In this document: positions 1 to 6,886 of the stretch, piece by piece
Layout: every line of letters starts with the position of its first letter
Position numbering within the stretch: the stretch's first letter is position 1
Assembly: GCA_016193195.1 (NCBI GenBank)
Contig: JACPSQ010000074.1
Span: forward strand, 1-10,645
Reading direction: 5' to 3'
Source: Candidatus Omnitrophota bacterium
GTDB lineage: Bacteria; Omnitrophota; Gorgyraeia; Aquiviventales; Aquiviventaceae
DNA: 10,645 nucleotides
Program-made: the position numbers and the translations under genes
The notes under the pieces: generated by a model
Told to the model about the DNA's origin: nothing
Database searches by the model: none
Seen by the model: only the letters and a program-made list of their open reading frames with translations

Positions 1-186
1 GACGCTGGCGGCGATCACTTCAATGATGCTATCGAACCCAAAGCCAACGAGCGCAATGCTGCCGGCTATCCAGCCGGCGCCGATCGCCACGAACGCCTCA
101 ATGACGTTCCAGCCCACTGTGGCGTACTCGAGCCACAAGGCGTGCTGGACGAACCGCTCAGGCTGACCGGACTGCGTCTGTTTCAA
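1..186 (-). CDS. Cation transporter, CDF-like (N-terminal 62 residues, cut by window edge)
   Basis: The first 62 residues of an inner-membrane cation transporter are present; the rest lies beyond base 1. The visible part has a basic/polar N-terminus, a first membrane segment at about residues 20-40, and a second that begins with GSIALVGFGFDS followed by IIE. D52 and E56 have the D-x3-D/E spacing of the metal-site pair in the second membrane helix of cation diffusion facilitators. That is a family inference. No ATG is available. I chose a TTG start at 186-184 because it overlaps the TGA of the P-II gene by one base and GAGGAG lies about 10 bases upstream. It is the last gene seen of the metal-efflux operon and would add a single-component exporter to the RND pump. 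An alternative is a TMEM163-like 'cation transporter' subfamily; the fragment cannot separate these. Confidence 0.75.
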   Translation of the reverse strand, partial: MKQTQSGQPERFVQHALWLEYATVGWNVIEAFVAIGAGWIAGSIALVGFGFDSIIEVIAASV

Positions 187-521
187 ATTGCCTTGTCTCC
201 TCGATCACCCGTGCGAATGCTGATGGCTTCTCCGATTTTCGAGATGAAGATTTTCCCATCGCCGCGCCGACCGGTATGCGCGGTCTCTTGGATAGTCTTC
301 ACGATGATATCACAGGCCTCATCAGGACAGACGATCTCGAGCTTCATCTTGGGGGTGAACTCCACGACCGCATCACCCGCATGGTGCGGGTAGCTCTCGT
401 CCTTCTCTCGCCCAAATCCCTTGAGTTCCGACACGCTCATGCCATGCACATGGATCTTGCGAAGCGCATCGGTCACCTTCTGCAACATGAACGGCTGGAT
501 GTAGGCTTTGATCCCTTTCAT
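183..521 (-). CDS. P-II-like signalling protein associated with metal efflux (PII-NG type)
   Basis: A 112-residue protein of standard GlnB/GlnK length. It has the B-loop signature TGRRGDGKIF (residues 83-92) and the C-terminal RTG (103-105) that contribute to nucleotide binding in P-II trimers. It also keeps the typical start MKGIKAYIQP and the central FTPKMKLEIV strand. The T-loop (about 37-55) differs from canonical P-II. It lacks the RG-x4-YRG stretch holding the uridylylated tyrosine and instead has Y44 and two histidines, H46 and H47. P-II proteins encoded beside heavy-metal RND pumps are a described divergent group (PII-NG), and this gene sits directly downstream of such a pump. Its role is probably to sense metal, nucleotide or metabolite state and modulate the transporter, which is inference. 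The ATG overlaps the preceding TGA as ATGA and has a strong GAGGAGG about 9 bases upstream. The open frame continues far upstream of this start, but only this start gives the family length. Confidence 0.92.
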   Translation of the reverse strand: MKGIKAYIQPFMLQKVTDALRKIHVHGMSVSELKGFGREKDESYPHHAGDAVVEFTPKMKLEIVCPDEACDIIVKTIQETAHTGRRGDGKIFISKIGEAISIRTGDRGDKAI

Positions 522-865
522 CCGGCGTGCCCTCCTCGTGGCATCCACATGATGCAGGCCACTCCCGCCACGCAGAGGCCCGCACCGACCCAATCCCACA
601 GATCGGGCATGCGCCGGTCGACCCACCAGCCCCACAACGTTGAGAGAATGACAAAGATGCCCCCGTACGCGGCGTACACCCGCCCAAAATGGGCCGCCTG
701 GAAGGTGGGAATCACGCCATAGAGCACCAGCACGGCAGCCCCCACAAGCCCCAGCACCAGCGGGCGGTGCTCCCGTAGCCACTGCCACATCAGATAGCCA
801 CCGCCGATTTCGCACAACCCCGCCAGGACAAAGAGGGCCAGCGACACCGCGATACGTTGCGTCAT
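518..865 (-). CDS. ynfA: YnfA/UPF0060 family small membrane protein
   Basis: A 115-residue hydrophobic protein matching UPF0060 (YnfA). It has about four membrane segments (roughly residues 5-24, 33-53, 60-80 and 88-108). The family-typical stretches LCEIGGGYLMWQWLRE near the N-terminus, FGRVYAAYGGIFV in the middle, and LWGWWVDRRMPDLWDW before the last helix are all present. The family is related to small multidrug-resistance transporters. Its substrate is not settled, and its position between an RND metal pump and a P-II protein suggests a link to cation or toxic-ion handling. The ATG overlaps the TGA of the upstream pump gene (TGATG), and an AAGGAGGAGG run lies about 10 bases upstream, so initiation is probably coupled. 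The stop overlaps the P-II start. Confidence 0.93.
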   Translation of the reverse strand: MTQRIAVSLALFVLAGLCEIGGGYLMWQWLREHRPLVLGLVGAAVLVLYGVIPTFQAAHFGRVYAAYGGIFVILSTLWGWWVDRRMPDLWDWVGAGLCVAGVACIMWMPRGGHAG

Positions 866-3800
866 CAGAACTCCACCTCCTCCTTCTCGAACCAGCGATA
901 GATGGCCGGCAACACGACCAGCGTCAGCAACGTCGAGGTGACCAGGCCTCCGATGACGACCGTGGCCAGCGGGCGCTGGACCTCCGCACCCGTGCTGTGC
1001 GCCAGCGCCATCGGCACAAAGCCCAGGCTCGCCACGAGTGCGGTCATAAGCACCGGCCGCAATCGGGTCATCGCCCCTTCATAGACGGCTTCCCGAACCG
1101 GCTTGCCTTCCCGCCGAAGCTGCGTGATGTAGGTCACGAGCACCAACCCGTTCAGGACCGCCACCCCAAAGAGCGCGATGAATCCCACCCCGGCTGAGAT
1201 ACTGAACGGCAATCCCCGCAGGAACAGGAACAGGATACCACCGGTCGCCGCAATGGGCACGTTCGCGAAAATCAACAGAGCCGGCCGCATCGAACCGAAA
1301 TTCATATACAGCACCACAAAGATGAGACACAGCGCCAGCGGGACCACGATGGCCAGCCGGGCTGAGGCCCGCTGCAGGTTCTCAAACTGGCCGCCCCACT
1401 CCACCACATAGCCGGAGGGGAGTGCCAGCGTGGCGACGGCGCGTTGCGCCTCCTGCACGAAGCCGCCCAGGTCCCGCCCGCGCACGTTGCACTCGACCGT
1501 GATGCGCCGCTGGATCGCCTCGCGGCTGATCTGGGCGGGACCTTCCTCGATTTGAATCTTCGCCAGTTGCCCGAGTGGAATGAGCCGGCCCTCCGGGTCG
1601 GCCACCGGCAGCCGCTTGAGTTCATCCAGTTGGTTCCGCGCCTCTTCAATGAAACGAACCTGCAGCGCAAACCGCTTCTGGCCTTCAAAGATTTCGCCGA
1701 CGACCTTGCCACCCAAGGCTTCCACGGTCGCCAGCACATCGGCTGCGTTGATCTGATAGCGGGCCATCGCCGGCCGATCGACCAGAATCTGCATCACCGG
1801 CAAGCCCGTGATCTGTTCCGCCTTCACATCCTGCGCACCCCGGACTGTGGAAACGGCCGACACAATTTGGCCCGCCACCTGTTTCAAGGTCTGCAGGTCC
1901 TCTCCGTAGACTTTGATCCCGATGTCCGACCGTACCCCGGCGATGAGCTCGCTCATGCGCATCTCAATGGGTTGGGTGTAACTGAACCGTGTCCCTGGAA
2001 CCTGCTCATTAAGGGCATGGTCGATGGCCACAATCAGCTCATCTTTTGTATGGGCTGTCTTCCAGAAGCGTTTGGGTTTAAGCATGACAAAGAGATCGCC
2101 TGTTTCAATGCCCATGAGATCAGTTGCAATTTCCGGCCTCCCCCTCCGAGAGATGACGGTCTCGACTTCGGGAAATCTCTTCAAGGTGCGCTCGATGAGC
2201 GTGCTATTTTGGATCGCCGTGTTCAGGGAAACGCTTGGTGGTTGCAAGGGTTGAATCACGATGCTGCCTTCATCCAACGTCGGGATGAACTCGGAGCCGA
2301 GAAACGGCACGGCGATCAGACTCACGAGAAACGCGCCGAGGGCTCCCACGGCCACGCGCTTGGGCCGATCGATCACCCAGCTCAGCGCCTTGGCGTACCG
2401 GGGACGAATCCAGCGCAGGAGCCATGTCTCTCGCTCGGTCACCTCCCCTTTGAAGACGAATGAGGCGAGCACCGGCATCAGGGTCAAGGCCAGGACCAGG
2501 GAGCCTCCGATGGCAAACAGCACGGTCAGCGCCATAGGGCGAAACATGCGCCCCTCGATACCCTGGAGGGTGAGAATTGGCAGGTAGACGAGCATGATGA
2601 TGCCGATGCCAAACATCACTGGCCTGGCCACTTCCTTGGCCGCATCTCGAATGACCGCCAGACGATCCTTCGCGTTGTGGGCATGGTGTGCGAGATGGCG
2701 CATGACATTCTCCATCACGACGACCGAACCATCCACGATCAGCCCAAAGTCGATCGCGCCAAGACTCATGAGGTTCCCGGCCAAGCCGGCCCGCATCATG
2801 CCGATGAACGCGATCAACATGGAGATGGGGATCGCAGCCGCCACGATCAGTCCGGCCCTGAGATTCCCCAGGAGCACCAGCAGGACGATCATCACCAACG
2901 CTCCACCCTCGGCGAGGTTCTTGATGACGGTATGGATGGTCGTACGGACGAGCTCGGTCCGGTCGTAGAAGGTGTTGATCGTCACACCCTTCGGCAGGGT
3001 CGGCTTGATTTGCTCGATCTTGGCCTTGACGCGATCGACGACGACGCGAGAGTTCTCTCCCAGCAGCATCATGACGATGCCGGTCACCGCCTCGCCACGG
3101 CCGTCACGGGTGACCGCGCCCTGGCGAACCATCGGGGCGAACGCCACCCTCCCGAGATCCCGGATATAGAGGGGATGCCCGCCTTCGCGGACCTCCACGA
3201 CGATGTTGCCGACATCCTCCAGGGTTTGGATGAGACCGACGCCCCGGATGATGTACTGTTCCTGGTTATGCTCGATGTAGGCCCCGCCGGCGTTGGCATT
3301 GTTGGCTTCCAGCGCTTCGAACACCCGGTTCAGGGGGATTTCGTGCTGAATCAGTTGCCTGGGGTCGAGTTGCACTTCGTAGGTCTTGAGCTCGCCGCCG
3401 AACGTATTGATCTCCACCACGCCGGGGACCGTCTTCAACTGAAAAGCGATGAACCAGTCGAGAATCGTGCGCAGCTCCATGGGCGAGTAGCCCTCCCCCC
3501 GCACCTCGAACTGGTAAATCTCCCCCAGCCCGCTGGAAATGGGCCCCATCTCCGGATCGCCGAAGCCTTGCGGGATCTCCTCGCGGGCCACCTGGAGGCG
3601 TTCGTTGATCAGTTGGCGGGCGTGGTAGATGTCGGTGCCATCCCGAAAAACGATGGTCACGACGGAGACGCCAAAGCGTGATACGGAGCGGATTTCTTCG
3701 ATGCCCGGCAGGCCGCTCATCGCGGTTTCGATGGGGAACGTCAGGAACTGCTCCACCTCCACCGGTCCGAGCGCCGGCGCATTGGTGAGGACCTGAACCT

Positions 3801-3936
3801 GGACGTTAGTGATGTCGGGAACTGCATCGATGGGCAGCCGCCGCATGGCAAGGATGCCGCCTCCGGCCACCAAGGCCGTCGCCAACAGCACCAGGAAGCG
3901 GTTCTTGAGCGAAAACTCAATCAGCCGGTCGCCCAT
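865..3936 (-). CDS. czcA: CzcA-type heavy-metal efflux RND permease (HME-RND)
   Basis: A 1023-residue inner-membrane RND pump, full length for the CzcA/CusA family. It has an N-terminal helix followed by the LPIDAVPDITNVQVQV motif, a periplasmic porter domain (about 40-335), a helix bundle, a second porter domain (about 540-860) and a C-terminal helix bundle. The fourth membrane segment contains DFGLIVDGSVVVMEN at about 396-410. Its three acidic residues D396, D402 and E409 align with CzcA D402, D408 and E415, the proton/metal relay. That pattern is typical of divalent-cation pumps (Zn, Co, Cd or Ni) and differs from the Cu/Ag pump CusA, which has AIGAMVDAA there. The exact metal cannot be read from sequence. 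The ATG at 3936 overlaps the adaptor stop as TGATG. A TTG one codon earlier is possible and changes nothing. It would assemble with the adaptor and outer-membrane factor encoded just upstream. Confidence 0.96.
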   Translation of the reverse strand: MGDRLIEFSLKNRFLVLLATALVAGGGILAMRRLPIDAVPDITNVQVQVLTNAPALGPVEVEQFLTFPIETAMSGLPGIEEIRSVSRFGVSVVTIVFRDGTDIYHARQLINERLQVAREEIPQGFGDPEMGPISSGLGEIYQFEVRGEGYSPMELRTILDWFIAFQLKTVPGVVEINTFGGELKTYEVQLDPRQLIQHEIPLNRVFEALEANNANAGGAYIEHNQEQYIIRGVGLIQTLEDVGNIVVEVREGGHPLYIRDLGRVAFAPMVRQGAVTRDGRGEAVTGIVMMLLGENSRVVVDRVKAKIEQIKPTLPKGVTINTFYDRTELVRTTIHTVIKNLAEGGALVMIVLLVLLGNLRAGLIVAAAIPISMLIAFIGMMRAGLAGNLMSLGAIDFGLIVDGSVVVMENVMRHLAHHAHNAKDRLAVIRDAAKEVARPVMFGIGIIMLVYLPILTLQGIEGRMFRPMALTVLFAIGGSLVLALTLMPVLASFVFKGEVTERETWLLRWIRPRYAKALSWVIDRPKRVAVGALGAFLVSLIAVPFLGSEFIPTLDEGSIVIQPLQPPSVSLNTAIQNSTLIERTLKRFPEVETVISRRGRPEIATDLMGIETGDLFVMLKPKRFWKTAHTKDELIVAIDHALNEQVPGTRFSYTQPIEMRMSELIAGVRSDIGIKVYGEDLQTLKQVAGQIVSAVSTVRGAQDVKAEQITGLPVMQILVDRPAMARYQINAADVLATVEALGGKVVGEIFEGQKRFALQVRFIEEARNQLDELKRLPVADPEGRLIPLGQLAKIQIEEGPAQISREAIQRRITVECNVRGRDLGGFVQEAQRAVATLALPSGYVVEWGGQFENLQRASARLAIVVPLALCLIFVVLYMNFGSMRPALLIFANVPIAATGGILFLFLRGLPFSISAGVGFIALFGVAVLNGLVLVTYITQLRREGKPVREAVYEGAMTRLRPVLMTALVASLGFVPMALAHSTGAEVQRPLATVVIGGLVTSTLLTLVVLPAIYRWFEKEEVEF

Positions 3937-4934
3937 CAATGCGCGTGTCCTTCTTCCAGCGTGCCCTTCAGCAGCTCCGCCTTCAGATGGAAGCTGCCGG
4001 CTGCGACCACTTGCTCTCCGGCGTTGAGACCCGCACGGATCTCCACCTGCCGTCCCGTCTCATTACCGATGTGCACATCACGTGCTTCAAACGTTTCCGG
4101 ACCCGTCTGGACAAAGATCACCCGCTCATCCCCCAAACGCTGGATGGCCGCATGCGGTACGATCAGGGCCTCCGCAGCTGTCGGGATATACAGGGTTCCG
4201 GTCACGAACATGCCAAGCTTCAGGGCATAGTCCGGGTTCTCAATCTGGGCGCGGACTTTGATCGTGCGGGTATGTTGATCCACCTGCGGGGACACGAAGA
4301 CGATCTTGCCGGGGAACATGCGCTCCGGGTAGGCCACCGACCGGACCTCCAGGCGTTGGCCCACCTGGACCAACGCCACGTCCTGCTCGTACACGTCAAA
4401 GGTCGCCCACACCTGGCTCAAGTCCGCAATCGTCATGAGCGAGGTCAGCGGATCTACCGACGCGCCGACGTTGGTATGAAGCCCCAACACAAGACCGCTA
4501 CGGGGCGCCATCACGTGGACGGAAGCACCGGCCGGGTTGGACAGCACGACCGCCACCGGGGTCTGCGCCTCCACCTGCTGACCGATCGTCACCAAGAGCT
4601 CCTTCAGCGTCCCAGCTTCTGGGGCGTTGACATGCGCGAGCCGGTCGGTATCCTGGGCGATCTGTCCCGTGACCTCGAGCGTTTGTTCCAGCGGGGCGAC
4701 TTCGGCAGGCGCGATGGTGATCCCGAGGGCTTGCTGCGTGGCGTGGGCCAAGTGGATCGCGCCTCCGCGCCCCTCTGCTTCATGGTCCTCACCGTGTTGC
4801 GCGCCTTCGTGGTGGTCCTCATCGGTATGGGGTGAGGATTCGCCGCTCGGCGCCGCCCGGCCGCAGCCCACCATGCCAAGAGCCAGCGACAACGACAGCA
4901 GGGCCGTGATCGACCCGGATGGTATGCGGATCAT
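3936..4934 (-). CDS. czcB: CzcB-type periplasmic adaptor (membrane fusion lipoprotein) of the metal efflux pump
   Basis: A 332-residue RND adaptor. The N-terminus is a signal peptide ending in LGMVGC, a lipobox, so C24 would be the lipidated first residue. A short His/Asp/Glu-rich linker follows at about 35-55 (HTDEDHHEGAQHGEDHE), with another His pair at the very C-terminus; both are plausible metal-binding stretches. The core has the barrel-sandwich/lipoyl halves (VNAPEAGTLKELLVTIGQQV at about 102-121 and VMAPRSGLVLGL at about 141-152), a short hairpin in between as in CzcB-like adaptors, a beta-barrel region (about 175-255) and a membrane-proximal domain (about 256-325). Its role is to bridge pump and outer-membrane factor and perhaps hand over metal. 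The ATG overlaps the upstream stop by four bases (ATGA), with AAGGAGG 7 bases upstream. Confidence 0.95.
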   Translation of the reverse strand: MIRIPSGSITALLSLSLALGMVGCGRAAPSGESSPHTDEDHHEGAQHGEDHEAEGRGGAIHLAHATQQALGITIAPAEVAPLEQTLEVTGQIAQDTDRLAHVNAPEAGTLKELLVTIGQQVEAQTPVAVVLSNPAGASVHVMAPRSGLVLGLHTNVGASVDPLTSLMTIADLSQVWATFDVYEQDVALVQVGQRLEVRSVAYPERMFPGKIVFVSPQVDQHTRTIKVRAQIENPDYALKLGMFVTGTLYIPTAAEALIVPHAAIQRLGDERVIFVQTGPETFEARDVHIGNETGRQVEIRAGLNAGEQVVAAGSFHLKAELLKGTLEEGHAH

Positions 4935-6196
4935 CGAACATCCTCCTTGCGCTCGGGCATCAGCGTGCTGGCGACCGCCTGATTCAGCCGGGCCAGTTGG
5001 GTGCGGTAGGTGGCCAGCGCGTCCACGTAGGCGACCTTCGTTTCCCGGACCGTCGCCAGATGCTCCAGATAGGTGATGAAGTTGATGTCGCCTTCACGGT
5101 ACTGCTGGCTGGCCAGCCGCGCCAGGTCATTGGCCTGCTCCACGCCGGTTTTCCAGGTCGTCACCTGGCGCTGGGCGAGCTTGGCCTCGGCGATGGCGCT
5201 CACGACGTCACGCCCCACCTCGCGCTTGAAGGCCTCGTACTCCACCTCACGTTTGGTGAGCTCGGCCTTCGCTTCGCGGATCGCGCCCCGGTTCTGGTTC
5301 CAGAACGGAATCGGCCAGCGGATGGCCAAGCCGAAGACGTGCTCCTGCTGTTCCGCGCCGGTTTCCCGCGTGCCGATCGCGCTGACGGTGGGGTTGTCGA
5401 GGATGTCGCTGATCGCCAGCCGCCAGCGGTTGCGCTGGGCCCGGATAGCCGCCTCGCGTGCCTTCAAATCGGGTCGCTGTTGGAGGGCTTGGGCGAGCAG
5501 CTGGTCCGGATCGATGTCTCGTGGTTCATACGTAAACTGATCCTCGAGGGTCACAGGATGCTGCGCGTCACGGGCTAGGGGGATGTTGAGGGCGGCAGTA
5601 TCGAGGGTCACGTGTTTTTCTGCCTCCAGCACCGCATTCTCAGCCTTGGCCGCCTCGATCTGGGCCCGCAGCAGCTCGTTGCGGAGCACCTCGCCGGCGT
5701 TGTAGCGGAGCTGCACCTGGTCGAGCAGGCCACGGGTCAACGTCAACACCTCACGCGCCACGCCGACGCGCTGGGTGGACAGGAGCAGATTGTTGTAGGC
5801 CTGCGTCACCTCGAAGGCAACCTCGCTCCAGACGCGCTGGAGCAGATGTTGGGTCGCCTGATAGTCGGCTTTGCCGGCCTTGCCGCGCAGCCAGAACTTG
5901 CCCAGCACATCAACCTCTTGGCTGAGCGCAATCGAGTCCTCGCCGACGGTGGAGCCGCCGTGGACACCCTTGGACAGCTCGGTCGTCTCGATCTCGAATT
6001 CGGGATTCGGCAGCGCGCGATCCTGAACCCAGCGGCCCCGCGCCGCCTCCACCTCCTGGCGGGCCTGCAGCAGGCGCGGATTGCGCTGCCAGGCGATCTG
6101 CAGCGCCTCCTCAAGCGACACGCGCTCCGGCTCCTGGCCAAAAGCGAGGGGCATGAACAGCAGCACACCCAAGATGGTGACAACGATTTGGCCCAT
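4931..6196 (-). CDS. czcC: CzcC/TolC-family outer-membrane efflux protein
   Basis: A 421-residue outer-membrane factor. A signal peptide (MGQIVVTILGVLLFMPLAFG, cleavage expected near residue 20) is followed by the repeated TolC architecture. The first half begins VSLEEALQIAWQRNPRLL and carries long amphipathic helices at about 110-200. The second half begins at about 228, with DPDQLLAQALQQRPDLKARE as the second copy of the same pattern. WPIPFWNQNRG (294-304) is the strand/turn signature typical of CzcC-like members. There is no lipobox cysteine. I chose the ATG at 6196 because it starts directly at the signal peptide and has AAGGAAAG upstream. In-frame alternatives at 6232 (ATG) and 6259 (TTG) only add a polar extension before the signal peptide and lack a good ribosome site. 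It forms the exit duct of the tripartite pump with the two following genes, and its stop overlaps the adaptor start. Confidence 0.94.
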   Translation of the reverse strand: MGQIVVTILGVLLFMPLAFGQEPERVSLEEALQIAWQRNPRLLQARQEVEAARGRWVQDRALPNPEFEIETTELSKGVHGGSTVGEDSIALSQEVDVLGKFWLRGKAGKADYQATQHLLQRVWSEVAFEVTQAYNNLLLSTQRVGVAREVLTLTRGLLDQVQLRYNAGEVLRNELLRAQIEAAKAENAVLEAEKHVTLDTAALNIPLARDAQHPVTLEDQFTYEPRDIDPDQLLAQALQQRPDLKAREAAIRAQRNRWRLAISDILDNPTVSAIGTRETGAEQQEHVFGLAIRWPIPFWNQNRGAIREAKAELTKREVEYEAFKREVGRDVVSAIAEAKLAQRQVTTWKTGVEQANDLARLASQQYREGDINFITYLEHLATVRETKVAYVDALATYRTQLARLNQAVASTLMPERKEDVR

Positions 6197-6283
6197 AGCA
6201 CCCACTTTCCTTGTGAAGACAGACCACGGCATAAGGAAAAGCGACAAGACACCAAACAAATGTAATGGAACTTCAGAGGGAAC

Positions 6284-6562
6284 TTACGCGAGGAACTTCG
6301 GAGGAGGAACGAGGAGTCGAATCACCAGTTGGCTCACCAAGGAGGACGGCTCAAGCTTCCAACGAGTCACGACGATCGGAATCTTTGACACCGCCTTTGC
6401 CTCATTGGGATTGGCGGCATGGCGGTTCGAGCAGCAGATTTGACAGAGGGGAGTTTCCTGTTGAGAATTCGGGCAAGTCTCTAGGGCGCTGCCAACTAGG
6501 CCACCCACCAACACCAATGCCAGGACTGCGAATAATGTGCGACGTTGAACTGCGCGTCTCAT
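6284..6562 (-). CDS. Small secreted Cys-containing protein, first gene of the efflux operon
   Basis: A 92-residue protein I do not recognise as a named family. The N-terminus is a good signal peptide or anchor (RR-containing, then LFAVLALVLVGGLVGSA at about 10-26). The mature part carries four cysteines, C30, C40, C43 and C44, in the arrangement C-x9-C-x2-C-C, followed by a histidine. The C-terminal third is hydrophobic/basic (LVSQLVIRLLVPPP). It is co-directional with the efflux genes and ends 87 bases before the outer-membrane factor. Small Cys/His-containing exported proteins often precede metal-efflux operons, and a periplasmic metal-binding or sensing role is plausible but only inferred. 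The ATG at 6562 was chosen because it places the signal peptide at the start. It has no obvious Shine-Dalgarno, which lowers confidence. An upstream TTG at 6601 would overlap the weak promoter proposed here. Confidence 0.5.
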   Translation of the reverse strand: MRRAVQRRTLFAVLALVLVGGLVGSALETCPNSQQETPLCQICCSNRHAANPNEAKAVSKIPIVVTRWKLEPSSLVSQLVIRLLVPPPKFLA

Positions 6563-6572
6563 TTTGTAGGAA

Positions 6573-6601
6573 AGTCTACCATACACACACGGGGTCTTCA
6601 A
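6573..6601 (-). promoter_or_regulatory. Possible weak sigma70 promoter for the efflux operon
   Basis: Read on the minus strand, TTGAAG (6601-6596) and TAGACT (6578-6573) are separated by 17 bases, and the -10 box ends 10 bases before the proposed ATG at 6562. Each hexamer matches consensus at four of six positions, so this is weak. It is listed because the insertion sequence ends only 16 bases upstream of the -35 box, making this the only native stretch left for a promoter next to the gene. Confidence 0.25.
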
Positions 6602-6617
6602 GGAGTCGCCGATGTCG
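6602..6617. repeat. Left target-site duplication of the insertion sequence
   Basis: GGAGTCGCCGATGTCG directly abuts the left tip of the element and is repeated exactly at 7922-7937 beside the right tip. Sixteen bases is long for a transposon duplication. Long duplications have been described for IS1202 relatives, as far as I recall. Confidence 0.8.
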
Positions 6618-6673
6618 TGTCAACGCCCAATAGAAATGTCCTCTTTTCTGCCCAGTAGAAATGTCCTGTTTTT
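6618..6673. repeat. Left end of the IS with two tandem ~25-bp subterminal repeats
   Basis: After the 7-base tip come two adjacent copies of a 25-base unit, at 6625-6649 and 6650-6674, differing at three positions. Their shared core is TAGAAATGTCCT. The right end of the element carries the same arrangement in inverted orientation, so these are probably tandem transposase-binding sites. Confidence 0.8.
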
Positions 6674-6886
6674 TAGGGCCTTGAGTCGTTGGACGCGCTC
6701 GAACTGTCGCCAGGGATGATCCGCAGCCGGGATGATCCGCGCCCGCCGGCGAGAGGGCGGCCGAGCCGGCGGAGGCGCAACCACGGGACGTGCCGGGAGC
6801 TGGCGGTAGCGGAGCGCGTGATCTCCGGCTAGCAGATAGAGCTTGCCGTCGAGGCGGACCTCGGCGTCGATCGTCGTGGGGCGATG
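6620..6886 (-). pseudogene. Frame-broken C-terminal tail of the IS transposase
   Basis: After about residue 310 the annotated transposase becomes a low-complexity Arg/Ser/Thr tail unlike the family. In a neighbouring minus-strand frame the DNA reads EVRLDGKLYLLAGDHALRYR and then PAADHPWRQFE, which resembles the normal C-terminal beta-strand tail of IS1202-family transposases. A third frame near the tip reads QDISTGQKRGHF, also like the usual end of these proteins. The simplest reading is one or two frameshifts, probably with a short internal deletion. That is inference from family resemblance; no alignment was run. Confidence 0.5.

Noticed and set aside
2700..2760. Assignment of the pump as a Cu/Ag exporter (CusA)
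   Set aside because: The fourth membrane helix has the D-x5-D-x6-E pattern of divalent-cation pumps rather than the CusA-type sequence.
1444..4835. Long plus-strand open frames opposite the pump and adaptor genes (339, 334 and 298 codons)
   Set aside because: They are antisense to strongly recognisable RND genes and their translations show no domain pattern. High GC and codon bias readily open such shadow frames.
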